Positions 14,843-22,822 of a stretch of 64,000 bases of DNA are shown piece by piece. Location of the stretch: NCBI RefSeq assembly GCF_012927205.1, contig NZ_JABBGC010000001.1, positions 2,728,810 through 2,792,809 of the forward strand. Reading direction: 5' to 3'. Each line of letters starts with the position of its first letter. The stretch's first letter is position 1. The position numbers were made by a program, and so were the translations under genes. This DNA comes from Chitinophaga fulva. GTDB taxonomy: Bacteria > Bacteroidota > Bacteroidia > Chitinophagales > Chitinophagaceae. The notes under the pieces were generated by a model. It was given only the letters and a program-made list of their open reading frames with translations, searched no databases and was not told the origin of the DNA.

Positions 14843-15697
14843 ATGGCAAAGGAGAACATTCATCAACCCTTTGAGATTGTGGAGATCATAACAGACAGTT
14901 GCCCGCAGGTAGAGCACGGGCACAACTTTTTTGAGCTGGTGTACATTGTGGAGGGCAGCGGACAGCAGTTTATCAACAACAATCAATTTGCTTACCGCAA
15001 AGGGTATTTGTTCCTGGTGACGCCGGAAGACAAACATCTGTTGGAAGTGGAAGAAAAGACCCACTTTTTCTTTCTGCGGTTTAATAAAATATACCTGCAA
15101 AACCAGGATACGGCGTTGTTGTATACGCAGGAATGGACGCGCCGGATGGAATTTATTCTCGAGCATGCCAGTCACCGGCCTGGCTGTATCGTGTACCACG
15201 AGCCGGACAAGCAGCTGTTGCCAGCACTGGTGGCCGGGCTGATACAGGAGCAGGCAGGCAAACCGTTATACCACAACGAAGTGGTGCGGCAGCTGGTCAA
15301 TACCCTGATCACGGTGGTGGCCCGTAACATAGCCATGAAGCTGCCGGCGCAGATAGGCGATCATACGGCGACGCCTGTACTGGATATCATTGGTTATATA
15401 CAGGAGCATATCTATTCACCGCAGGCTTTAAGGGCGGCGGTCATCGCCAAACATTTCCATATTTCGCTGAGTTATCTGGGGCGTTATTTCAAGAAACATA
15501 CGGGGGAAAATCTGCAGGACTACATTATGCATTATAAGTTGAAGCTGGTGGAAACCCGTTTAAAACACAGCGATCGTCGTATCAACGAGATTGCCGCAGA
15601 GCTGAACTTCACTGATGAAAGCCATCTTACACGATTGTTCAGGAAACACCGGGGGATTAATCCTTCTGCTTTCCGCAGACAATTTATGCTTAGCTGA
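14843..15697 (+). CDS. AraC-family transcription regulator
   Basis: A 284-residue regulator: an N-terminal cupin sensing domain (HGHNFFELVYIVEGSGQQFI, then GYLFLVTPEDKHLLEVE) and a C-terminal pair of HTH motifs (AAVIAKHFHISLSYLGRYFK and INEIAAELNFTDESHLTRLF, ending RKHRGINPSAFRRQF). The effector is unknown. It is divergent from the NAD(P)H:quinone oxidoreductase gene, which it probably controls. It is a clear paralogue of the regulator at 29453. The stop codon abuts the stop of the convergent response regulator with no base between them. Confidence 0.9.
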   Translation: MAKENIHQPFEIVEIITDSCPQVEHGHNFFELVYIVEGSGQQFINNNQFAYRKGYLFLVTPEDKHLLEVEEKTHFFFLRFNKIYLQNQDTALLYTQEWTRRMEFILEHASHRPGCIVYHEPDKQLLPALVAGLIQEQAGKPLYHNEVVRQLVNTLITVVARNIAMKLPAQIGDHTATPVLDIIGYIQEHIYSPQALRAAVIAKHFHISLSYLGRYFKKHTGENLQDYIMHYKLKLVETRLKHSDRRINEIAAELNFTDESHLTRLFRKHRGINPSAFRRQFMLS

Positions 15698-16123
15698 TCA
15701 GCTGGCTATGGGGAAGGAGTAATTGCCGAGACTACAATCATGAAATTGTTGCATGATCTCTAGTCCTTCTTCATAGGTGTCAGGCTTGATAACGAAGGCT
15801 TCTGCCCCCAGGTTGATACATTGCTGTTTCTGTATTTCATTCAAAAACGTGGAGTAAATGATGACCCGGATACGATGGTAGCGCGGGTGTTGTTTGAGCA
15901 GCTCCAGTGTTTGCGTGCCCGTAAGACGAGGCATGTTCAGATCGAGGATGATCAGGGCAGGGAGGGGCTTTTCAAGCAATGTGTCCAGGTATTCCAGGGC
16001 TGTTACCCCGTCCTGAACGAAATGGATGTGTTCCGTAAAAGCAAGCTCCTTACACATCATTTCCATGATAAATACATCTTCGGGGTCATCATCGGCTATG
16101 AGAATCTGCGGATACGTCTGCAT
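15698..16123 (-). CDS. Single-domain response regulator (CheY/Rcp1-like)
   Basis: A 141-residue receiver domain with no output domain. Phosphorylation site Asp61 in LIILDLNMPRLTG, acidic pocket Asp11-Asp13 (LIADDDPED), the Ser/Thr of VIIYST, and the Lys of FVIKPDTYEEG are all present. The extended acidic loop (DDDPEDVFIM) is typical of the Rcp1 group that pairs with phytochrome-like or hybrid kinases. No kinase is adjacent, so its partner lies elsewhere. Confidence 0.85.
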   Translation of the reverse strand: MQTYPQILIADDDPEDVFIMEMMCKELAFTEHIHFVQDGVTALEYLDTLLEKPLPALIILDLNMPRLTGTQTLELLKQHPRYHRIRVIIYSTFLNEIQKQQCINLGAEAFVIKPDTYEEGLEIMQQFHDCSLGNYSFPIAS

Positions 16124-16252
16124 GTCAGGATAAAGGTTTGTTAAAATTTTAACTGCAAAGCGAATGCCTCTTCTGTGAACCGGTGTTTATAGGGAATTAG
16201 CCGGTGTGTTTGTCCGTGCCCCGCAACAAAATGAGGAAGAATGTCAGCGACC

Positions 16253-17092
16253 TCAGGGTGCAATCAGGGTGTCTTTACGGGTACCCAGCCACCACAGCGC
16301 CTGGAGTATCATCTGGTTTTGAGCAGGACTGCTGAACGTATGTGACAACGTTTGTTGGGTACCGTGTTCATAGTCTATATCGTTATGTCCCATATTGAAG
16401 TACACCATTCTGTATTTGCGGTTGGTCCATACAACCGGATAATCCCCGTTATGCCATATCTCATTGGGTTTGGGACCGGTGCCCAGCGGGAAGCTGCTGC
16501 TGTCTATGGAGGCCAGTACCGTGATGTCCCGGTTTTTCCGGAGAGGGCCGCTCCAGCGGTACCATTCGTTAGGGGCCGTGCGGAACCGGTCCGGCAGGCC
16601 GCGGGTGACAGCGTGCTGGCGGTTTTCCACATGCAGTACTGCAGCGGTGGGCCGCCAGGTGTTGCTGACGTAGGAACCTGAGCCGAGGAAAGTGTGGTGG
16701 TACCAGTCCCAGTTTTGTGGTACGGCAGAAGGTGTTAGTGCAAAGGCTGCGAAATGGAAGCCTATCCAGGCGCCGCCGTTTTCCATGTAACGCTGAAAAG
16801 CCTTCCGCTGTGCGGGGCCTTCAGGCCTGGTGTCCAGAAACACCACCACCTGGTAACGGGAGAGGAACCGGTTGTTCAGGTGCTGCCAGTTGCTGGTGGT
16901 ATCATACGTGAAATGATAACGGGCAGCCATTTGCGGAAACCATTGGTTGGCTTCCCTGACAAAGCTGATATGCGCCGCATCTTCGGCCGCTGTGAAAAAG
17001 GCGATGACCCTGAAGGCTGGTTGTTGCGCCTGACCACAGCGGTAGCACAACAACAGCCCAAGTAACAGATAGCTGGTGGCGTGGAATTTCAT
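16253..17092 (-). CDS. Secreted ThuA-domain protein
   Basis: A 279-residue protein; the ATG at 17092 is preferred because it starts a signal peptide (KFHATSYLLLGLLLCYRCGQAQQ), while the longer frame adds unrelated residues. The mature part is a ThuA-like, glutamine-amidotransferase-type fold: RVIAFFTAAEDAAHISFVRE, YQVVVFLDTRPEGPAQRKAF, ENGGAWIGFHFAAFA, and the C-terminal VVWTNRKYRMVYFNMGHND and MILQALWWLG. ThuA domains occur in sugar-utilisation proteins of Bacteroidota; the reaction is not established. It stands alone between the response regulator and the SDR gene. Confidence 0.8.
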   Translation of the reverse strand: MKFHATSYLLLGLLLCYRCGQAQQPAFRVIAFFTAAEDAAHISFVREANQWFPQMAARYHFTYDTTSNWQHLNNRFLSRYQVVVFLDTRPEGPAQRKAFQRYMENGGAWIGFHFAAFALTPSAVPQNWDWYHHTFLGSGSYVSNTWRPTAAVLHVENRQHAVTRGLPDRFRTAPNEWYRWSGPLRKNRDITVLASIDSSSFPLGTGPKPNEIWHNGDYPVVWTNRKYRMVYFNMGHNDIDYEHGTQQTLSHTFSSPAQNQMILQALWWLGTRKDTLIAP

Positions 17093-17132
17093 GTATACAA
17101 AATACAACGCTATCGTAAATATTTTTGCAATA

Positions 17133-17882
17133 TTACCAGGGTATCTCCTGCCATTGATGGGTAAAGAACCGGTTGGTGGGAACATCTTCCAGTGCGGCCT
17201 GCACAATAATCTTTGCACCTTCCGGTATTTCAAGAAAGGCGGCGGCAGTGCCCATATCAGTTTTTACCCAGCCCGGACTGATAGTATAGGCGCGAACGTT
17301 AGTATCACGCAGGGCTTCCTGTAAATAAACAGTCAGCAGGTTAACCATCGTTTTAGAGCTGTTGTAGGCGAATTTTTTAACATGATAAACAGGAGACGTG
17401 GCATCCGCCTGTAGTTGAATGCTGCCTAACTCGCTGCTCAGGTTGATGATACGGCCGGCTGTACTTTTCTGCAGCAGCGGCAGCAACGCTTGCGTGAGTT
17501 GCAATGTGCCCCATACGTTTACATCAAAGACCGCTTTTATGTCTTCGATGTTTGTTTGCATAATGGTATTGCTCATTCGCACAGCAGGTAAAGGCGCGGT
17601 TCCTGCATGTGTAATAGCGGCGTTATTGATCAGGATATCGAGGTGGCCGTACTGTTGTTCTATCTGATCAGCAACGGCTGAAATCTGTTCCGGACGGCTG
17701 ATGTCCAGCGGCAGGAAGCTGATATGCGGAGATACTTCCCGGAGTTGCTGCACGGCTGTTTGGCCTTTGACGGCGTCGCGGCAGGTGAGGACAACCTGTA
17801 CATCTTTTTCGAGCAACTGGCGTGCGGTTTCCAGTCCGAGGCCACGGTTGGCGCCGGTGATAAGTGCTGTTAATACTGACAT
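17133..17882 (-). CDS. Short-chain dehydrogenase/reductase (carbonyl reductase-like)
   Basis: A 249-residue classical SDR. Cofactor motif TGANRGLGLETARQL at the N-terminus, NNAAITHAG near residue 87, active-site Ser in INLSSELGSI, and YNSSKTMVNLL with catalytic Tyr and Lys; SPGWVKTDMG follows. The Arg after TGAN and the CRD segment (LTCRDAVKGQ) suggest preference for NADPH. The substrate is unknown. Directly upstream of the start is a 22-base inverted repeat, and the next gene upstream in the same direction is a Crp/Fnr regulator, so local regulation is plausible. Confidence 0.9.
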   Translation of the reverse strand: MSVLTALITGANRGLGLETARQLLEKDVQVVLTCRDAVKGQTAVQQLREVSPHISFLPLDISRPEQISAVADQIEQQYGHLDILINNAAITHAGTAPLPAVRMSNTIMQTNIEDIKAVFDVNVWGTLQLTQALLPLLQKSTAGRIINLSSELGSIQLQADATSPVYHVKKFAYNSSKTMVNLLTVYLQEALRDTNVRAYTISPGWVKTDMGTAAAFLEIPEGAKIIVQAALEDVPTNRFFTHQWQEIPW

Positions 17883-17889
17883 GATGAAA

Positions 17890-17911
17890 GAATTTTGTTA
17901 TCGCAAAATTC
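17890..17911. promoter_or_regulatory. Inverted repeat upstream of the SDR gene, candidate operator
   Basis: GAATTTTG (17890-17897) and CAAAATTC (17904-17911) are exact reverse complements with a 6-base spacer, 8 bases before the SDR start at 17882. The size (22 bases) suits a dimeric HTH protein such as the adjacent Crp/Fnr regulator. Confidence 0.5.
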
Positions 17912-17958
17912 ATTAGATATCAGCCTGTATTAATTGTCCCGGGGCAATTAATGCCAGC

Positions 17959-18537
17959 TCAACTTTGCATACGGCGACGCATTCTGCTGAGCGAAGATGG
18001 GGTGACGCCGATAAACGAGGCGAGGTATTTAAGCGGTACCCGTTGCATGAAAGTGGCGCGGCCCAGCAGCCGGTTGTATCTTTCCTGGGGGCTGTCGAGC
18101 AGCAGGGACGTGGCCCTGCACATGGTACCTACCAGTACTTCTTCCATCAGTTTACGGCCAAATGCCTCAAATCCGGGAATAGTGCGGTAAAGTACCTGTA
18201 GCTCATTATAGGTGATACTGGCCATGACCGAATTTTCCAGCGCCTGTAAATAATAACGGCTGGGCTGTCGGGTGAGGAAACTGGCCGGTTCCATGACAAG
18301 GGTGTCTTCGAATACAAGCCAGGTCGTGGTTTCATTCCCGGTATCGTCCACGGCATAAAGCCTGAAGAGCCCTTTTATGGCTACTGAAAGTGTATCGCAA
18401 AGCTGGCCTCTTCTCAGGATGATAGTGTTGGCGGCCACTTCCCGGAATGTGAAATGCCGGAGCACGGCTTCAAGGTCTTTGTCAGACAGGTCACAGTAAT
18501 AAGTGATAAAGTCTGTCAGTATCTTTCGTTGGTCCAT
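17959..18537 (-). CDS. Crp/Fnr-family transcription regulator
   Basis: A 192-residue regulator: N-terminal beta-roll (TIILRRGQLCDTLSVAIKGLFRLY, then NETTTWLVFEDTLVMEP) and C-terminal HTH (VPLKYLASFIGVTPSSLSRMRRRM). The Arg-Arg rich end is usual for the group. It precedes the SDR gene in the same direction with a 76-base gap that contains the inverted repeat at 17890-17911. It is divergent from the secreted repeat protein at 18606. The effector cannot be read from the sequence. Confidence 0.85.
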   Translation of the reverse strand: MDQRKILTDFITYYCDLSDKDLEAVLRHFTFREVAANTIILRRGQLCDTLSVAIKGLFRLYAVDDTGNETTTWLVFEDTLVMEPASFLTRQPSRYYLQALENSVMASITYNELQVLYRTIPGFEAFGRKLMEEVLVGTMCRATSLLLDSPQERYNRLLGRATFMQRVPLKYLASFIGVTPSSLSRMRRRMQS

Positions 18538-18570
18538 CGTTGTGAAAATTAAGCATTTTCAGACTGGCAC

Positions 18571-18578
18571 TACCTTTG
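18571..18578 (+). promoter_or_regulatory. -7 element for the 18606 gene
   Basis: TACCTTTG fits TAnnTTTG and lies 27 bases before the ATG at 18606. No convincing -33 element was seen. Confidence 0.5.
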
Positions 18579-18605
18579 TCTTTATCTAGATAAAATCACG
18601 CGATC

Positions 18606-19169
18606 ATGAAAAAGCTATCATTTCTTGCTTTGTTGATTATCAGTGTTTTAGCGTTTGATAGGCCATTGCAGGCCCAGGTAAGACTGAATGTCAATGTGAA
18701 TATTGGCAACCAGCCGGTGTGGGGCCCGGTAGGGTATGATTATGCGCAATATTATTATTTCCCGGACATCGATGTGTATTACGATATTCCCCGTGGGCAA
18801 TATGTTTATTTAAACGGCAACAGCTGGCGGTTTGCGCCTACTTTGCCAAACAGGTATCATTTTGACGTTTACCGGGGTTATAAGGTAGTGGTGAATGAGC
18901 CTCAGCCGTGGCTGCATCCGGACGTATACCGTGGCCGTTATGCCCGTTATAAAGGCCCGGGCTGGTATGGCAAGCAGGATATCATCCGTGACAGCAGGGA
19001 CAGTAAATATTATGTGGTGAAGGGGCATCCCATGTATGGTAAATGGAATAACGGCAATGGCCGTGGAAGAGAAAATGACAATGACCAGGGACGCGGCAAT
19101 GGTAACGGAAACGGTAATGGCAACAGAGGCCGTGGTAACGGTCACGGACATGGCCACGACCACGACTAA
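18606..19169 (+). CDS. Secreted protein with Gly/Asn/His-rich tail
   Basis: A 187-residue exported protein: signal peptide (KKLSFLALLIISVLAF, cleavage near LQAQ), a mature domain of about 115 residues rich in Tyr and Trp (GYDYAQYYYFPDIDVYYDIP, YKVVVNEPQPWLHPDVY), and a low-complexity C-terminus from about residue 147 made of Gly, Asn, Arg and Asp and ending GHGHGHDHD. Similar secreted proteins are common in Bacteroidota and have no fixed function. The His/Asp tail could bind metal ions, an inference from composition only. The gene has its own promoter and terminator and is divergent from the Crp/Fnr gene. Confidence 0.8.
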   Translation: MKKLSFLALLIISVLAFDRPLQAQVRLNVNVNIGNQPVWGPVGYDYAQYYYFPDIDVYYDIPRGQYVYLNGNSWRFAPTLPNRYHFDVYRGYKVVVNEPQPWLHPDVYRGRYARYKGPGWYGKQDIIRDSRDSKYYVVKGHPMYGKWNNGNGRGRENDNDQGRGNGNGNGNGNRGRGNGHGHGHDHD

Positions 19170-19223
19170 ATAGACAAATAATCAAATAAATAATTATAAC
19201 GGATCCATCGTGAGAATTGGATA

Positions 19224-19274
19224 AATGGCCGGTCAGAGCTACCCCCCGGAAGCTTTGCCGGCCATTGCTGTTTT
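19224..19274 (+). terminator. Terminator between 18606 gene and ric
   Basis: AATGGCCGG (19224-19232) pairs exactly with CCGGCCATT (19258-19266) around a 25-base loop, followed by GCTGTTTT. It reaches the 3' end of the convergent ric gene. Confidence 0.6.
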
Positions 19275-20013
19275 ACAGCCGGCAGCTGCTGCCGGTCAGT
19301 GCTTTTTCGGTGCTGATAGCACGGGGAAAGAGAATGTTATTTTCCAGATGAATGTGTTGATGCAGGTCGTCCTGAAATTCTTTCAGCAGGGCATAGGTGA
19401 CGCGATAGGTGTTGCAGGCATCTTCCGGTGGCGTGAAGTTGTTGCTGAGGTCCGCCATTCTGCGGAACCGGTCCCCTTCATGATCGTGTTCTTCCATCAT
19501 GGCGCTGATTGGTTTTTCAACGGCGCTAATGCCGTGTTCTTCCAGGAATTCGCCTGCGGCCTGTTTCCGGGCAATTTCCCGGATACGGGGAAACAGGATC
19601 AGCTCTTCTTTGTTGAGATGGTTGGACAGTTCGGCGGAGCTGGCAGTGAAGAGGGCAGCTATCTGCCATAGTTCCTGGTGCGGCTCGCCATGTACCTGGC
19701 AAACCTTACGCAGGTACTGTTGCAGTACCGGTATTTTTTCCCGTACATATCCGTGGTGTTTGCGAACGATATGATCTGCCAGTTGATCTAACGGCATGGT
19801 ATTAAAATTCTGCAACGTGCAGGCTGGTACCGCTGATATCTCTTCCAGTGCGTGGAGGATGGGCGTGATATCCAGTTTTTTCTCCCGGCAAACGTCACCG
19901 ATTGGTTTGTTGCCTTTGCAGCAGAAGTCGATGCCATGCTGGCGGAACACGTCGGCAGTGCGGTAGTCGGCGGCTACCAGTTGTCCAACGATGGTGTTTT
20001 CATTGATTTCCAT
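19273..20013 (-). CDS. ric: Iron-sulfur cluster repair di-iron protein (RIC/ScdA/YtfE)
   Basis: A 246-residue cytosolic protein with both RIC domains: the N-terminal ScdA_N region (VGQLVAADYRTADVFRQHGI, then DFCCKGN with the Cys pair) and a hemerythrin-like domain with repeated His/Glu ligands (IVRKHHGYVREKIP, LNKEELILFPRI, MMEEHDHEGDRF, HQHIHLENNILFP). RIC proteins hold a di-iron centre and rebuild Fe-S clusters damaged by nitric oxide or peroxide. A truncated haemoglobin gene lies 37 bases upstream in the same direction, so they probably form an NO-stress operon. Confidence 0.95.
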   Translation of the reverse strand: MEINENTIVGQLVAADYRTADVFRQHGIDFCCKGNKPIGDVCREKKLDITPILHALEEISAVPACTLQNFNTMPLDQLADHIVRKHHGYVREKIPVLQQYLRKVCQVHGEPHQELWQIAALFTASSAELSNHLNKEELILFPRIREIARKQAAGEFLEEHGISAVEKPISAMMEEHDHEGDRFRRMADLSNNFTPPEDACNTYRVTYALLKEFQDDLHQHIHLENNILFPRAISTEKALTGSSCRL

Positions 20014-20050
20014 CTTAAAGCTGTTTTATAGGTATACAGGCCGGCATTCG

Positions 20051-20440
20051 CTAACGCAGTGGTGGCTGGCCCTGATAATATTCGATTTTGGAGAGGAACA
20101 TCTGCGCCATTTTTTCGCCGCGCCAGCAGGCTTCTTCCGCTTTGGCGCCTTCGAAAAGGTTGTTGACCGTTGCACGAAACAGCTGCACCCAACGGGTGAA
20201 ATGGACACTGTTGACCGGCATGGTGGCATGCGGATGGAAAGGCGCGCCGTGATAGGTGTGACTGTCCAGCAGTATGGTATCCCAGAAACGGTACATTTTT
20301 TCCAGGTGCTCCGGCCAGCGGTCTTGTATGAGATTGTTGAAGATAGGTCCCAGCAGCTCGTCTTCACGGACTGTCCCGTAAAAACTGTCTACCATCAGTT
20401 GTATATCGGCGAGTGTTGAGATATCTCTCTTTGTTTCCAT
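20051..20440 (-). CDS. Group III truncated haemoglobin
   Basis: A 129-residue truncated globin. Family marks: DIQLMVDSFYGTVREDELLGPIF at the N-terminus, YRFWDTILLDSHTYHGAPFHPH with the proximal-side segment, and VHFTRWVQLFRATVNNLF containing the proximal His region, which is the group III layout. Group III haemoglobins bind oxygen and NO, and are often found next to NO-defence genes. It is the first gene of a probable operon with ric, with a -7 promoter element (TACTTTTG) 65 bases upstream. Confidence 0.9.
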   Translation of the reverse strand: METKRDISTLADIQLMVDSFYGTVREDELLGPIFNNLIQDRWPEHLEKMYRFWDTILLDSHTYHGAPFHPHATMPVNSVHFTRWVQLFRATVNNLFEGAKAEEACWRGEKMAQMFLSKIEYYQGQPPLR

Positions 20441-20504
20441 ATAAATAAATACATTTTTATCCTTAATTGTGCGTCACGTTGACAACTGTTATAAGGATGC
20501 AGGA

Positions 20505-20512
20505 CAAAAGTA
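20505..20512 (-). promoter_or_regulatory. -7 element for the haemoglobin/ric operon
   Basis: TACTTTTG on the reverse strand (20512-20505) fits TAnnTTTG. The leader to the ATG at 20440 is about 60 bases, enough for operator sites of an NO-sensing regulator, though none was identified. Confidence 0.5.
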
Positions 20513-20550
20513 AGTATTCTTCCTATAATAAAGGACTAAAATATCTTTTA

Positions 20551-20587
20551 TTTATATAAAAATTACGGCGCCCGCTATGGACGCCGT
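20551..20587 (-). terminator. Terminator of the 20598-21893 gene
   Basis: ACGGCG (20565-20570) pairs with CGCCGT (20582-20587); on the reverse strand the stem is followed by AATTTTTATA, an intrinsic terminator. Confidence 0.65.
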
Positions 20588-20597
20588 TTTCAAGATA

Positions 20598-21893
20598 TTA
20601 TTGTTTCTTCAGCGCGTAATTGCCGGTAGCATCTTTTTCCAGGTTGTACCCTTTGTTTAGTTCCAGTTTCCAGCCCTGGCCGGTAACCAGTTGATCGGTA
20701 ACGTTTTGAGGCAGGCCAACGATCACCTTGTCCCATTGAGCGCTCATGAGGGCGCCCTCTGTTACTGTAAGAATGCCCCAGGCATCAGATATGCGCATGG
20801 TAGGGTAAACGGTGCCATAGCCATCTATCGGTACTATATTACTGGGATTGAAAGAAATATTCATTTTTACAAACCGCAGTTCGGTATGTGCCTGTTTGAT
20901 GAACAATTGCGTATAGGCGGCAATTTGTTCCTGTATTTTTTTCTCCCGCGCGGCTTCTTCCAGCGCCACGGCATCTCCGTTATATTCCCGTGCGTAGTTG
21001 GTGGCGGCAGTTTTTACATCAGCAGGTATGGATAACTTAAACGCCTGCACGATTAGTGGCGTCAGGTTTGACTGGCTGTTCAGCTGCCGGTTCCATCCCG
21101 GCTTTGCCTGTGACAGCATATAGCCGTACATGGGAATGGTCTGATACGCAAACGACCGTACGAAAGTAGGGTAGTAGTGCAGGAAGTCGTACAGATTTTT
21201 ATCGAAATGCTTGAGGGCCGCCGCTTTATCACGGTTACAAACCATCATGCCTGTGTATTCCGCAATACCTTCGTTGAGCTCGAGCGCATTTTCCGTGGTA
21301 TCTGCACCGGGATACAACTCATAACGGTAATGGCGGAACGTCATGGCATGCAACAAATGCTGCTGCCTTACCTCCGGGGAAGTGGCTGCCAGCGCTTGTT
21401 GCAATGCTGCCAGTTCCAGCCGCAGATAAATACGGCCATCTTTTTTGTCGAGATGGTTGTTGGTCGGGTCGCTAAGCTTGAAGTGCAGCGTGGGCTGTGA
21501 GCGATGAAACAGCTCATGGGCGATGAGGTTGATCCGCTCATCTTTGTCTGCCGGCAACGGCAACTGCACCATGGCCCAGCTGCGGCCTTCCCAATACAGC
21601 GACGTGTTGGCCGTATTGATTTTGGAAGGCAGTTTACCGGTGTAGATAGTGCCCTGTTTTTGCAGTTTACCGGAACTGTCGGGCATATTGGCGTACACTT
21701 CCCGGGTGGCCGGATTTACGAGCAACATCGGCCCGTAGAGGTCTATGCCCCAGAGGCGTTGTTGTTTTTTGGTAGCGGCGGCAGCTTCCTGGAAGGTGCG
21801 CTGTGCCTGCGTGGCAGTAGTATCGGATTGCTGGCATAAGGCATCGCCGGCGGCGGAACCTAACAGCAGGCCGGCTAAGAGGAAAGTTTTCAT
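20598..21893 (-). CDS. Putative secreted zinc metallopeptidase (gluzincin-like)
   Basis: A 431-residue exported protein (signal peptide MKTFLLAGLLLGSAAGDAL, cleavage near LCQQ). Two motifs suggest a zinc peptidase: the HExxH motif at residues 126-130 (LIAHELFHRSQ) and about 80 residues later ELNEGIAEYTG (Glu208, Glu212), placed like the third zinc ligand of gluzincins. The C-terminal part (ISFNPSNIVPIDGYGTVYP) looks like a separate small beta domain. I do not recognise a named family; Bacteroidota have several such orphans. It stands alone with its own terminator. Proteolytic activity is inferred from the motifs. Confidence 0.7.
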   Translation of the reverse strand: MKTFLLAGLLLGSAAGDALCQQSDTTATQAQRTFQEAAAATKKQQRLWGIDLYGPMLLVNPATREVYANMPDSSGKLQKQGTIYTGKLPSKINTANTSLYWEGRSWAMVQLPLPADKDERINLIAHELFHRSQPTLHFKLSDPTNNHLDKKDGRIYLRLELAALQQALAATSPEVRQQHLLHAMTFRHYRYELYPGADTTENALELNEGIAEYTGMMVCNRDKAAALKHFDKNLYDFLHYYPTFVRSFAYQTIPMYGYMLSQAKPGWNRQLNSQSNLTPLIVQAFKLSIPADVKTAATNYAREYNGDAVALEEAAREKKIQEQIAAYTQLFIKQAHTELRFVKMNISFNPSNIVPIDGYGTVYPTMRISDAWGILTVTEGALMSAQWDKVIVGLPQNVTDQLVTGQGWKLELNKGYNLEKDATGNYALKKQ

Positions 21894-21988
21894 GTTTCGT
21901 TTGTTAAATAAATGAGGACGGTTGCAGGTATATAAAAGAAAGGAGAAAATTATGAGGTGTAATTTACATTAAAACAATGATAAGATGA

Positions 21989-22014
21989 ACTGCGGGATTG
22001 TTAGTACCCGCAGT
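21989..22014 (-). terminator. Possible terminator of the SGNH hydrolase gene
   Basis: ACTGCGGG (21989-21996) pairs with CCCGCAGT (22007-22014). The reverse-strand tail is only moderately T-rich, so termination is uncertain. Confidence 0.4.
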
Positions 22015-22035
22015 CTGGAAATGTTTGAAAATCAA

Positions 22036-22743
22036 TTAGTGGAGATAGCCACCTTTTTGCAGGATATCTGCCCATACGGCATAACCTTCCGGCTTGAGGT
22101 GAAGCCCGTCCATCGTGAGTTCTGCCCGTAGGTGGTTCTCAGCGTCCAGAAAATGCGGATAAAGATCGATGATGGTGACGTGACTGCCTTTCAGTTGCCT
22201 GATCTGGTCATTCAGCCAAAGAATGTGTTCATCCTTGCCATAGTGGTTTTTGAATTTGTTGAAAGACGCATTGACCGGCAGCAACGTATAAAAATAGAGC
22301 TGTGTTTTCTTTGAACCTTTACGGACACGGCTGATGATGGTTTTATAGTTGCGGAGGATCACGCTGTCGGGGATATTCCGGGAAACATCATTGATGCCGA
22401 TGAGGACGAATATTTTGGCAGGCTTGCCGGCAATTACTTCGTTGAGCCGTTCCAGTACGCCGAAGGTGATATCCCCTGAAATGCCTCTGTTGACCGCATT
22501 AGGGAGTGACAGTAGTTTGGCCCAGTCGGTGCCGGCGGTGATGCTGTTGCCCAGGAATACGAAATTTTTCCGGGTGATTTTTTCGGTATTGAATTTCGCC
22601 ACCAGCTCTTTGTATTTTCCGGGGCGATGGGTGCTGTCCCACGCTGGCGCCTGTGCCTGTAAGTTACAGGTATAAAGGGCGATACCCAGAAAGGCGGAGC
22701 AGAGCCAGGTGACGGCCACTAGTGTTAAAAAGCCTGTTTTCAT
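22036..22743 (-). CDS. Secreted SGNH/GDSL-type hydrolase
   Basis: A 235-residue exported esterase/lipase of the SGNH superfamily. A signal peptide or anchor (TLVAVTWLCSAFLGIALYTC) precedes block I FVFLGNSITAGTDWAK with the catalytic Ser, the block II Gly in NRGISGDITFGV, block III IGINDVSRN with Asn, and block V MDGLHLKPEGY with catalytic Asp and His. Enzymes of this group remove acetyl or other acyl groups from carbohydrates or lipids. No polysaccharide locus adjoins it, so the substrate is open. Confidence 0.9.
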   Translation of the reverse strand: MKTGFLTLVAVTWLCSAFLGIALYTCNLQAQAPAWDSTHRPGKYKELVAKFNTEKITRKNFVFLGNSITAGTDWAKLLSLPNAVNRGISGDITFGVLERLNEVIAGKPAKIFVLIGINDVSRNIPDSVILRNYKTIISRVRKGSKKTQLYFYTLLPVNASFNKFKNHYGKDEHILWLNDQIRQLKGSHVTIIDLYPHFLDAENHLRAELTMDGLHLKPEGYAVWADILQKGGYLH

Positions 22744-22822
22744 AACGGAGTCTTTATTTTATCTGGACGGTGAAGACCATCCGGTAAAAATAAAAAACCG
22801 CGTTATAAAATGTATGTGTTTA

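Noticed and set aside
15691-15700. Abutting stop codons forming TGATCA as a special signal
   Set aside because: Convergent TGA stops that touch necessarily give TGATCA; no extra structure was found around it.
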